In this document: positions 44,710 to 55,339 of the stretch, piece by piece
Layout of the letters: each line of letters begins with the position of its first letter
Position numbering within the stretch: the stretch's first letter is position 1
The notes under the pieces: model-generated
Databases searched by the model: none
What the model saw: the letters and a program-made list of their open reading frames with translations, nothing else
Told to the model about the DNA's origin: nothing
Program-made: the position numbers and the translations under genes
Assembly: GCF_019320115.1 (NCBI RefSeq)
Contig: NC_089584.1
Span: forward strand, 106,657,799 to 106,721,798
Source of the DNA: Miscanthus floridulus
Taxonomy: Eukaryota > Streptophyta > Magnoliopsida > Poales > Poaceae
Direction: 5' to 3'
Length of the DNA: 64,000 nucleotides

Positions 44710-45623
44710 TAATGAGGACATCACTCTTTCAGATGCACCTGCTGATCCTCCAACCATTATGCAAGGTCCAATGACCCGAGCTCGAATGCGTCAACTCAAT
44801 TTAGAGGTGAGCTCGTTCTTAAGCGATCATTTTCGTACTTTTGAGAATAGACTACTACCTAATGATGTTATCTTGTTTAGGAACATTGGAGAGGGTCATA
44901 AAGGACTTAGAGGAAGTGGTGGAGGTGATGATGACTAGCAAGGACGTCCAACATAAGCCAGAGGCCCAATCCAACATGAATTCGAGTCTGCCTCGGTCTT
45001 CAGGACCAGTCTGTCTTAAACTGGTCACCCAGGACGCATCCGGACTCCGTTTTCGATGATCCACATATGGATGGAAAGCTAATTTGATAAGAAAACTAAT
45101 CCAAGTGGTTTCACATCAAAACCTCTTCGGAATCAACGGGAATCGTCAAAATAAGCCAGCGTCCAGAATCTGCCAGGGTGCTGCGACACCTTCTTTTGGT
45201 CCGTTGGACCATGTATCGTGTTTGGGCCCATTAGGGGGTGCGTCCAGGGTAGGCGACGACCCTAAGACCTTTATAATCATATGCCGACACCGTCATTAGG
45301 TTTTGGATTTTGCTTAGATTATTCTGTCAAGAACAGTTTCGCCGTTCATCGGTTTGTGAGACCTCAACTTTGAGAGATTAATCATTCATCTGCAATTTGG
45401 TTGTGTTCTTTCTTGTTCTTGCGTGTGTTCTTCATTGCGCAGGCAGGGATTAGCCTTCTTGGCGAGGTCAATCTGGTCCGAGACTCGGTTGATAACCAGA
45501 GGAGCTGTGGTGCTAAGATTGCAGGGTTCAATCTTTCGATCTAAAGCCAGATCAGTGTGACATTCTCCGCCACAACGATAGTTACCACCACCTGACGGAA
45601 GATCGGGATCCCCGTTTCCATTA
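44710..45623 (+). repeat. 3' LTR of the outer gypsy element
   Basis: 914 bp, TAATGAGGAC to TTCCATTA, followed by target duplication CCTAC at 45624-45628. Confidence 0.92.
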
Positions 45624-45628
45624 CCTAC

Positions 45629-46217
45629 GGCCCTCTCGCACAGCAGGTGGAGCACCACCGTCCCCATGGTCCATGGAGCCTCTTCAGTATATTACAAAGA
45701 TGCCTATCTTTTGCCTTTCATTTTACTCTCCTTTATCGATTGTCAAACTACACAGCTTAATGCCTTAATACATGGTTCAGGCACATTTGGTACCAAAGGA
45801 TGAGGCACCACGTGTCCACGTCTAAGCGAGGTATGCTCTGCCTTTCCTCCTTTTAGTTTCTCTTCTCATGTGCCTAAAGCAAATGATATGCAGATGTCAA
45901 TCAGATATATATGTGCAGACCATCTGCCACAGACCACTGCTCCAGCTTGCGCACATCTGCCTTTCGTGCCCCCTGCACCAGTTAACCGTATTTGTGTGTC
46001 TTTACAGGATATTTCTGTCTCAGGTATCATGTGAGATTGCGACTGATCTGAACTAAAGTTGTTTGCGCATTGAACTGACAACTGGTATGTAATTAAAAAA
46101 AAACATGGACCTCAAACTTGGGCCACATGTGCTGACTCAAATTGAATGCAGAATTGTCCAAGCCCTTTGTGCTCAATCTTCCTAAAGGATTTATCTTATC
46201 TAACCATGAATCATAAT
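45629..46217. other. Flank of the retrotransposon nest, no gene recognised
   Basis: The first 40 bases continue the GC-rich block that was interrupted at 13717. A minus-strand ATG at 45667 opens a frame that would have run across the empty target site. Beyond that the sequence is AT-balanced with no recognised gene. Confidence 0.4.
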
Positions 46218-47311
46218 ACTCTCCATGGCAAAGGCTTATTTTCCTCTCATTCATCTTATTTATATTGTTGCAGACACATTTCCTTCCTATGTACTTAAGC
46301 GTAAATATGGTTGTTCAATTGGATTTTTTTTCGCTGTAGTTTTGGACTGATGCTTGAAGTCATCAACAAGTCTATTCAGCTGCTTAGACAATCTTGGCCT
46401 CAGGATGACAGGAAAATGAACGGCTTCTTTTATGGTGCTGTTCCAGTTTCAGCTTCCTTTTTATGCCGACAAGGTACATCGTTTCAGATTGATTGTGTGT
46501 GTGTGTGCTCAGATTGAACCAGTAAGGTTTTCATAATACAAGCTTTGCCATCTTTATTACCTATATGGAAAACCATCTCATACACATTTTGGTATATGGA
46601 AAACCATCTCACTATAGCCTGTACCATGGATATGTGCCAGTTTAATTTGATTAATATAATAACCACGAACAGAGTAACCATACATTTGAACTTTTGTACC
46701 ATCGCTCATACTGCCTTGAGGTCCTTATGCATGAAAAGGGAAACTTTTGACTACCTGAATTAGAGGATTCCACGGCAAAGGCTTATTTCTGTACTGATTC
46801 GTCTTATTAATATTTTTGCAGGCTCATCTCCTTCCTATGTACTCACATGTAAATATGGTTGTTCAATTCGATTTTTTTTGCTGTGGTTTTGGACTGATGC
46901 TTCAAGTTATGAACATCTATTCATCGGCTTAGATAATCTTGGCCTCAGAATGATAGCAAAATGAATGCCTCCTTTTATGGTGCTGTTGCAGTCTCAGCTT
47001 CCATTTTATGCTGACAAGGTACGCCATTTCTGATTGACTTTGTGCCTGCCCTCAGAAGCACTAATGTTTTCCTCTATAATAGAAACTTTGCTATTTTTAT
47101 TACATATATGGAAAACCGTCTCATACACATTTTGCCATATGGAAAACCATCTAGCTATAGCCTGTATCATGGATATGTGCTGGCTTAAATAGATTATTAT
47201 AATAACCAGGAACAAAGTAGCTATACATTCGAATTTTCGTACCATTGCCCATAGTGCCTTGAGGTCCTTACGCATAAAGAAAGGAAACTTTTGACTACCT
47301 GAATTACAGGC
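46218..47311 (+). repeat. Tandem duplication of about 548 bp
   Basis: Copy 1 is about 46218-46765, copy 2 about 46766-47311. Both share a GCAAAGGCTTATTT start, TCCTTCCTATGTACT, GTAAATATGGTTGTTCAATT, a TTTTGGACTGATGCTT block, and the end CTTTTGACTACCTGAATTA. Intron-like signals (TTGCAG before the shared block, GGTAC after it) make each copy look like a decayed exon with flanking intron. Product unknown. Confidence 0.75.
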
Positions 47312-49591
47312 TCCTGAACAAAATTGGTGCGCCTCCTGAACAAGTGAAATTAATTAAGCATGCCTATTTACTGTCATAGGTTTGTGATTACGAGGATTGC
47401 ATACTCATTAATTACTATTAAGTTTGCCAAAAAAAATGCTACTATTCAGTGCAGGTTCCTCAGTTATGTTTACAATCCGTTTTACTCCTCCCATCTGATA
47501 AAATATAGTACCGTACCATTTTATCGGCTACTTTGACCTATGAACTCACACTGCAATACAGGTACTTTTCTGCAGTTTCTATTAGTTCTATCTCTTGCTG
47601 CTTTCACTAAAAATATGTCCCTGTCTCAAACCTGCTGAATCCAGGTATTTCTTCTGAATGGTTCACAGGACAGCGGCATTACTGGGCTGTCGGCCTCCGA
47701 CTTTGTCGTTGCAATTACTGAAAGCTTATAAAATTGTGTAAGTTTGTTCTATATTTCTCTAACAGTTTACTGCAACAATATGGAGCCATGGAGGAGTCAG
47801 ACATTCAACAAATAGCTCTTGCTTGGGGCAAAATTTGGCATTACAATTTTCACAATGCAGGCGTCATTGTTCTGCTAAGATTCTCCATTGGATATTTCTC
47901 TGCCTTTGTGCGCAGCCCATTGACTGCAAATCCTATATTGGTTCCTCAAGGACGCAAGTTCCTTTAGACGTTCAAAATTTGTCTGCTGACCGAATCTTTC
48001 ATGTCTAGGTACCTCTATTTTATTGACTATGATGGTCTCCCTATTTTCCACTATGTAGTATAGAATTACTACTATATCCATAAATTTAAAGGGTACTCAT
48101 ATCAAGATTTCTTAACATGAATCCATGTCAGGCTTATGATACATGTAGATTGTGATTCACCTAAGAAAGATAATTTTCTGTCTGCCTGCGCAGTTCCAAG
48201 TCCTGGATGTTTTCTTCTCCCTATAAATAATCGTCTTTCATAATCATACTCAGTCTTGCAGACCACATTGCCATGACAAACCTCAATCGGCAATAAGAAC
48301 CCATCTGTAACAAATTTTATTAATCTAATGGTACTAATCTTTTCCTTCCATGTACAATCATATGACATGCTATCATATTTTCGGCTTCTTTCGCACGGGG
48401 GTAACTGCTAGTTAAAAAAAATCGTCATCTTGCAACAGAATCAAAGGAGACAGAACAACTCTGGCTGCGGCTGGCACTGTGGCACGCGGCACATCTGCAC
48501 TTGTGAAGAAGGATGTTGCTCCAGAACCAGCACTTCTGCACTTGTGAAGAAGGATGCTGCTCCAGAACCAGAAGTGCATGAACCGATGAGGCGCGCCAGC
48601 GACTTGTTGATGCTCTCTGGACGTCAGCATCCAAGGCTGCTCAAACGAGATGCAGATGAAGCTGCACTTGAATACATGCTATGATGCTAGTGTTCAGTGT
48701 TCACGGTCAATTGGATCGACCTCGCAAATTAAAGAGCGTGCATGCATGAATCTCGGGCTTGGCACCAGCGACTTGTATAGCCCAGGAGCACACTAGGAAG
48801 GAGTATTTACTAGGCTCTACTCTAGAGTTGCCTCAAAATCAATAGAGAACCAACAAGCATCTTTTACTAGCTCATTGTCCTTCCAACTCGCTACACTGCC
48901 AATTTTATCTTTTGGAAGAAACATATTGGAGGAGGAAGTGAGTCTAGTTTATCTAGTTGGAATAGAAGGTGTCGACATGCATCCCAAGTTCCCAACCACC
49001 TAGGTCTAAATCATCATTAACTCAAATTTGGGTGCCTTTTTTCTTCTTAATAGAAATCATGGATTTCCAGTACTACATAATGGACCAATTGCAACGGCTC
49101 TTACTGTTGCTCCTAAATGGCTTCCGTTTTTGTTTGAGTGGGAACATATTAGGCCATGATGGCCAATATATGTCTGAATTCTAAGAATCAGATTTATAAT
49201 ACTATGATGCAAGACATAAACAAATCACTTGTGTCACCAAAATGGTGCATATCAATGACTAATTCAAAAATCCCGATGTCCATCCTGGCACAAGGGAAAC
49301 TACAACAAATAGACACAGTAGAGATGGAAATGCATGTTCCAGCAGATAGTTGTGCATTCTGAAAGCTGGTAAAGTTCTGAGCTATTTTTCGTTCTCTTTT
49401 ATATGTCCTATTTACACAACTGATTGTGCAGCTGACTTTTCAGAGTAAAACCATATACCAGCTGGTACTGGTAGCAACAAGAAACCGTCTGTTTGCATTT
49501 TCTTGTTTCACAACCACACTGGTACAACCCCGTTCGCGAAAAAAAAGAGAAGTCCAAAGGGGTAAAGAAAGTCAACATGGTGGTAAGGCAT
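47312..49591. other. Low-coding region, unidentified
   Basis: No recognised gene. A plus frame at 47734-47967 (77 codons) and one at 48430-48684 (84 codons) are open but match nothing I know. Within the second, a segment GCACTTGTGAAGAAGGATG is present twice, about 54 bp apart. These may be remnants of an unidentified gene that also includes the 46218-47311 duplication. Confidence 0.3.
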
Positions 49592-49594
49592 ATT

Positions 49595-49724
49595 GGCCCC
49601 GTTCGCTTGGCTAAAATTGGCTGAAAAAACAAGTCAAAGCTGAATTGTTGTGAAAGAAAAACACTGTTCCGGCTGAAAAAAAGAAGTCGAACAAGCCGGC
49701 TTTTAAGGTAAGCCGAACGGGGCC
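49595..49724. mobile_element. MITE, GTTCG-end family, copy 2
   Basis: 130 bp with 11-bp perfect ends GGCCCCGTTCG / CGAACGGGGCC, flanked by ATT at 49592-49594 and 49725-49727. Best preserved member of the family in this window. Confidence 0.8.
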
Positions 49725-49727
49725 ATT

Positions 49728-51227
49728 GCGTATGGTTTCATAAAATAATTACCAGAGTCCCAAATCTCCGAGAGAGTGACATTTGGATATCTCCGAGTCA
49801 GATCACTCTTCATTTTCAGAACAATAATAATAACCTATCGCATGACAGCAATGAAGATTGAATAAAGAAACAGAGTCATAGAAGCAAATAAAAGTACAAG
49901 AGGTCTTCACGAAATATATCACGCTCATAATATATAAGGTAAAAGGGCAGTTCAACAGGCTGCTTCATTGAGCCAAACATAAGTATAATGCATTTGTGCG
50001 ACCTTATTACCTGCCAAACTACTTGAAAATTCCTCCGAACTCATTCGACTCATTGGATTTCAGCTTATATCCTCGTGCACACAGAACAAAGTAGTTAACC
50101 AACAAAGAAGCTGATTGACAAAAGGAGCATAGCACTATAATAGTAAAGATTTCTGAATCCCAAACAACTGAGATGCCAGGCCGTCAAACTAGGTACCTCA
50201 TACTTCTGGAATTGTTCACCCAGCAGTCATCGACCCTGCACTTTTTAATTACGAGTTCCTGTTGTCAAGTGTCCAAGTCAAAGTAACATTTCAGTTGATT
50301 AAGCATCCAGGAGATTAAAATGTAAGTATATCGAAAGGGAATTTCTTAAAAAATATATATTTCAGGAGCTGTGCTGTGGTTGTGCCTAATGGATATCTAC
50401 ACAATCCATCCTTAGGATGGTAGCCAAGTTAACAAGTAGCTGTCCCATGTATACTTTAGTCACTTTTAGCTACCCTTTTGTGACTAAAAGCCACTAAACT
50501 TTAGTGGCCACTAAACTTTAGTGGAGGTGTTTGGCATTTTAGTGACTAAAAGTGACTAAAGTTTAGTACGAGGGGTGAACCAAACAGGCCTTCAATCTCT
50601 CATCATACAGTTCAATCTTGCAAAACAGGGGAAATGTTTCCATGATCCGAACAAACCTGCTCCTACCTGCGTGTACGACAGTACGAGGGCAACCTGACAG
50701 GTGAGAACCCTCCATAGAGCAGACAAGATCTGTGTTTGCCTTTTGCTACAGCCCACAAACATAATATTCCATGTCTCGGTAAGTCTTAAACTCACTGCAA
50801 ACTGAGGCAGTATGCACAAGCTGCGAAAATACAGGCGAAAACTGAAATTTTGATCCTCTCAGTTCCCAAATACTATCCTGAGTACTGATTAAAATGCCCT
50901 TAGATCAATGCAGTGTTCTTCAAAGCTCCCAATGGGCCGGAAGCAAAAACATGGGCGAACTGAACTTGGGAGACTGTCCAAGTAATTTCTGATGTTTGGC
51001 TGAAAGTTTAAACGAACTTCTGGAGATTTGGACTCAAAAGCACCATTATCCCAAATCCCAAAACTCTGGTACAACTAAATTTGAGAGCCAATTATATTAG
51101 ATCAAACGGAAAGAAAATGGTAAATAAATAAAAATACATACGTAGCATGAAATGCATTAGGAATCGAATGCGCTCGCGGCGCGGATCGGAGCAAGGAACA
51201 CCCGACGGGGAATCCAATCGAGCCAGC
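49728..51227. other. Intergenic, includes 3' flank of TOM7
   Basis: No gene recognised between the MITE and the stop codon of TOM7. The part nearest 51227 should hold the TOM7 3' UTR on the minus strand. A MITE-like hairpin lies at 50455-50592. Confidence 0.4.
50455..50592. mobile_element. MITE-like element with AAACAGGCC end
   Basis: Repeated inverted words (ACTTTAGTCACTTTTAG and CTAAAAGTGACTAAAG; CCACTAAACTTTAGTGG) fold into a strong hairpin, and the right end is GAACCAAACAGGCC, common at grass hAT-like MITE ends. The left terminus is not clean, so the element may be truncated. Confidence 0.5.
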
Positions 51228-51440
51228 CTAGATGGGGGAGAGGAGCTGGGCGAGGCGCGGCTTGGGCTCGGAGTTCATGCCGATGAGGATGACGAGGGGA
51301 ATGAAGCCGTAGTGGGCCACTACCTTGGCCTTCTTCATCGCCCACGTGCTCCACTTCCGCGCCCGCCGCGCCGCGCTCTCCGCCGCTGACTCAGCCCCGT
51401 CCGCCAGGGCCTTTCCCTTCCCCGCCGCGCCAGATGCCAT
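51228..51440 (-). CDS. TOM7: Mitochondrial import receptor subunit TOM7
   Basis: Intronless 70-aa protein on the minus strand. The start is the ATG at 51440; an upstream in-frame ATG at 51533 would add 31 Ser/Leu-rich residues that do not fit the family and lies in a repeat of GAGAAGACGAGAGGGA, so I treat it as 5' UTR. Residues 1-28 are Ala/Gly-rich. [34 protein letters not shown] at 28-61 is the conserved TOM7 core, with one hydrophobic membrane span at about 39-55. TOM7 is a small subunit of the outer-membrane translocase that tunes TOM complex stability. Usual family length, frame intact. Divergent from the complex I gene at 52487 with 1046 bp between the two start codons. Confidence 0.93.
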   Translation of the reverse strand: MASGAAGKGKALADGAESAAESAARRARKWSTWAMKKAKVVAHYGFIPLVILIGMNSEPKPRLAQLLSPI

Positions 51441-52486
51441 CTGCGCCTCCGTCAGTTGAGAAGACGAGAGGGACAGTTGAGAAGACGAGAGGGAGAGAAA
51501 GAGGCCAGGAGGCCGCTGACGGATGAGTCGCACAGGGAGGATGCGATTGCTAAGGTGGTGTGCCCTTAAATCTAATCTGATTTAATCTGCTTCTTTTTTT
51601 ATCCGAAATAGTATTTTTCTCTCATAAATTTATCCATACTCATCCAAATTCATCAATATTCCTCCAAATTCTTCCAAACGAACGGGGCCTAAGACTCTCT
51701 CATACCCCGACATAAAATACAAGACTCATTTATCCTATGATAATATCTATTTTTGTCTTCTTCAATAATAAGACTAAAAAATAACATTTTCTATAAATAG
51801 GTCTATAGAAAAGAGAATACTCAAATTTAGGTTATACCTCTCTTGACATCCAAAATAAGTTTTAAAGGCTATAGAAATTGGGTTAAAGACCTATTTTGGG
51901 TTTGAGTTCTACAATGGGTCTCACGTTGGAGACAGACTAAGACCTAGTTTAAATCCAGAGCGTAAAATTTTAGTTGTCACATAGAGGTGTAACATGAGGT
52001 GTTTGATACTAATAAAAAACAAATTATAGAATCCGTCAATAATTTATGAAACGAATTTATTAAACCTAATTAATCTGTCATAACCACATGTATTATTGTA
52101 ACACCACGTTGTCAAATCATGGACTAATTAGACTTACGAGATTCGTCTCGTTAATTATTTGCAAACTGTGTAATTAGTTATTTTTTAAATCTATGTTTAA
52201 TACTTTAGATATATGTCTAAATATTTGATGTGATAGAAAGTAAACTTTAGAGAAAGGATCTAAACAAGACCTAAATATATTGAGGTGCTCCATGTAATTG
52301 AAAGGTGAAAAAATAACGGAACATTCGGGGGTCTATTTTGAAAAACCGAGTAGTGGCTGGGTAGTGCCTTGCACGGCCGCACACTCTGACGCTCGCACCA
52401 CCAGATTCGCCGCCGCCGCATAGGGCTTTCCACCCGTCGCCGACGAGCCGCGCGATCCGAGGGGAGAAAGGGAGGAGAAGGAGAAG
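51441..52486. promoter_or_regulatory. Shared upstream region of TOM7 and the NDUFB4-type gene
   Basis: The 1046 bp between two divergent start codons must hold both promoters and 5' UTRs. A third of it (51941-52271) is a Tourist-like MITE. The ends near each gene are GC-rich as usual in grass 5' UTRs. No specific operator was identified. Confidence 0.55.
51941..52271. mobile_element. Tourist-like MITE between divergent promoters
   Basis: 331 bp. Left end GACCTAGTTTAAATCC; right end complements to GGTCTTGTTTAGATCC. TAA target duplication at 51938-51940 and 52272-52274. The interior shares CATGGACTAATTAG and the CGAGATTCGTCTCG palindrome with related grass elements. Confidence 0.8.
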
Positions 52487-55303
52487 ATGGGTGGCGGGAT
52501 GGAGGTTCACAAGAACAAGTGGATCGAGGAGTGGAACGCCGGCCGGGAGAACCTCGAGTTCAACTTCCGCTGGACGCGCCGCAGCCTCGCCGTCGTCGGC
52601 CTCTTCGGCCTCGCCGTCCCCATCCTCGTCTACAAGGGCATCGTCCGCGAATTCGTACGCACGTTCCATTCCCCTCTCATGAATCATTTTCCTTCGCTGT
52701 GGTGGCTCACCTAGATTCAGATCGGGCTCTTGCTGCAGATAAGACGCATTCGTTGCGGACTTGCGGTGGAATGATTAAGTTCCTTTAAAAAAAAACTTTC
52801 ATCCAAATCGAATTGTGAAACTAGAATCCTTTTGCTGGTGAGAATGAGAATGGTTCTGAAATCATGTTGAGAGTCGAGCCCATCCGGATATATTTTTTTT
52901 TAACTTTCATCCAAATTGAATTGTGAAACTAGAATCCTTTTGCGGGTGAGAATGAGAATGGTTTTGAAATCATGTTGAGAGTCGAGCCCATCCTGATATT
53001 GGTACTAATTTGTTGGCTTGTTGCTTAAAAGGTCAAAGCATTGTAGCATTACACCCTCTGGTTCTTATATAACCAGATATGTATCATTTTTCTCGAATGG
53101 AAATGTGAATTGTTAAATCTTGTTGATGGTATTATAACACTTCACCCGTGTTTAGCTTATAACACTTCACCCGTGTTTAGCCAGCCCTGAACCTTCTCAA
53201 GGACATCAAAGATTTCGTTTCCTTTTTATATGTATCGCAGTCTCTTCTGTAATCCAAGTAGAGAATACTTACTTCCCCTGGTCAGTAAGAAAAGTTGGTG
53301 ACTACTGTCTACTGGTCTCTGGGACACAGAGAATAGGAAAAAATTCTTGTTGTTTTAATGTTTTGGCATCAGTGTTGCTGTTAACTTATGTGTTGCCATA
53401 TACTTGTACGTGAGATAGGAGAGGTCCATGTATGTATACGAGCTGTGTGTGTACTTGAACTACCATCAACTAATGCATCTATTATCCTCAAAAACTATCT
53501 TCTTTCATGGTGTCACGAGATGGTTCGATTCTTCGACAAGTGTGCCACTTACCCTAGCCAACGTTACCCCAGCGCAATTGCCATCACGGGATCAGTTTCC
53601 CTGGTCCCCTGTTCATGTGTCACTGGTTTCTCTCCCATCTTCTATTCCTGTTAACCATCTGCCATGCTGCCCTTTTGATGGTTCGGGAATGCGTATTTTT
53701 TTTTTCTGTTGCAACACAACCTGACCCTTCCCGGCCTTCCTCCCTTCACTGACTGTTGCTCAAAACTATTGAGAACTCGAGAATGCGATGAACTAAAAGG
53801 GAGCTGCACGTGGGTGCTAAGCTGGCGAGCATGACTCCGAGGTTCATTGCTACTAGTACTTGTGTTACATGGCATGGCACTTGAACTAATAATCTTTGGA
53901 ATGGCTTCATGAGCGAACCAAGTCAACAATGCCAAAGTGTGGTCGTGGGTGCGGTAGCAGCAACAGCCTAGACACAACTGAAGGGGCACAGCTCGCAGGT
54001 TCTATTGCACCTGACAATCATGCTCTGTGTGCGCAGATCCTTCACAGAAAGACCAAAGGGGTCAAACTCAATGGAACCATTATTGTCTGGCCTGAAACAA
54101 TAAATAGAAATAGGATTCTAATTATGTTTGGAGTAACCAAAGCATTTTGAACGAAAAGGGGACCACGCACGGTAGCAAAAGAACAAGCCGGTAGAAGTAA
54201 CTGGAAGCATAGACCCATTATCTACAATGATGGATGATGGATGAATGAGTGGAAGGTGAAGGTGAGCAAGAAAAAGAGAGTATACTGGCATCTAACGACA
54301 TGTGCGAGGAAGCACCCGAGTCCATGTACTACTCACCAGTGGACAGGGCCAACTCAATGTCATGGACTCATGGTGTTGACAGCGTTTGCAAGGGACTGTT
54401 GATCCCAAGAACCACTCATCAACGGATGCCAAAACGCTGCAGGCTGCTTCTGTTGTGTGGGAAAACCACCATACTGGAACGGCGCTGCACGCTAGCTGGT
54501 GTGAGAAACTGGGCGTGGAAAACCAGCAGTTCCAGGTAGGCTGCAGTGAGCGTATGTGGAACGGGAGGCGTCCACGGTGTTGCACAAGCCCAAGATACCA
54601 ACAAGCTAGTAGGAAACCCATGCGGCCACACCTGAACCATTTCCATCCATGGGTTGAGAAAGGATGGGAGTGACACAGGGGTGCTGGGAGTGGAGGAGGT
54701 CGAGCTGTTTGGCTGATGGTTTCTGCGGCTGATAAGCCAGCTGATGCTCATTTGTTGTGACAGAAAAACACTGTACCATGGCTGATAAGCAGTTCAAGCG
54801 AACAGGGCGATTGTTATTGAAATTATAGCCGCCGCGATCCCGATGGGTGATTATTGGACTGCCACTGATTGAAGGGTGTCGAATACTACTGCTTGGTGTT
54901 ACCGCCACTGGTTGGTAGCTTGGCGCATTTCCCTGTTCAGCCTGTGGGGGAGTGTTAGCTGATGTGTATCTGTATGTGAGATAGTAGAGAACTGTGCACT
55001 TGAGGGCGTCGAGCTCATGTCTATATATGTACTTGAACTACCATTCATTAATGCATCTATTATTCCCCAAAAAGTATTTTCTGATATTCCCCAAAAAGTA
55101 TTTTCTGATAGTTGCAATTGATATTGTTTGATTGCTCAGCTAGTATAACCGCATAAGGTTGATTTCCTTGCCCACTTTGACCCTCAGATTATCTCTCTAG
55201 AGCATGCTCTATCATTGCTGTCCGAGTCCATCTTGTTTCTTAGTTTAAATATGAAATAGTTCATGATATGAGTGATATCAGCCAGGACTGGAATTATTCC
55301 CCG

Positions 55304-55339
<36 letters not shown>

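Larger units (their letters stand above)
13718..45623 (+). mobile_element. Outer Ty3/gypsy LTR retrotransposon, split by insertion
   Basis: Two 914-bp LTRs (13718-14631 and 44710-45623) flank the element. The 5-bp target duplication CCTAC lies at 13713-13717 and 45624-45628. A tRNA-Met-type primer-binding site follows the left LTR and a purine-rich AAAAGGGGAGGA tract precedes the right LTR. The gene order gag, protease, RT, RNase H, integrase is that of Ty3/gypsy. Own sequence is 13718-15712 plus 39914-45623, about 7.7 kb; the rest is the nested insertion. No chromodomain was seen after the integrase. Coding regions are broken by many stops, so the element cannot be autonomous. Confidence 0.93.
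53379..55110 (+). mobile_element. Small non-autonomous LTR retrotransposon in intron
   Basis: LTR-like ends at 53379-53507 (129 bp) and 54953-55110 (158 bp) share TGTTARCT, GTGAGATAG, TACTTGAACTACCAT and TAATGCATCTATTAT. The target duplication GTTGC lies at 53374-53378 and 55111-55115. TGGTGTCACGAG after the left LTR resembles a primer-binding site, and TGTGGGGGAG before the right LTR is a typical copia polypurine tract, so its orientation is plus. The right LTR is longer through a 25-bp internal duplication (ATTCCCCAAAAAGTATTTTC twice). The total of 1732 bp and short LTRs place it near the TRIM size class. Its coding content lies on the opposite strand. Confidence 0.75.

Noticed and set aside
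51228..51533. TOM7 starting at the upstream ATG (101 aa)
   Set aside because: The extra 31 residues are encoded by a short GA-rich duplication and do not resemble any TOM7 N-terminus; the 70-aa start fits the usual family size.
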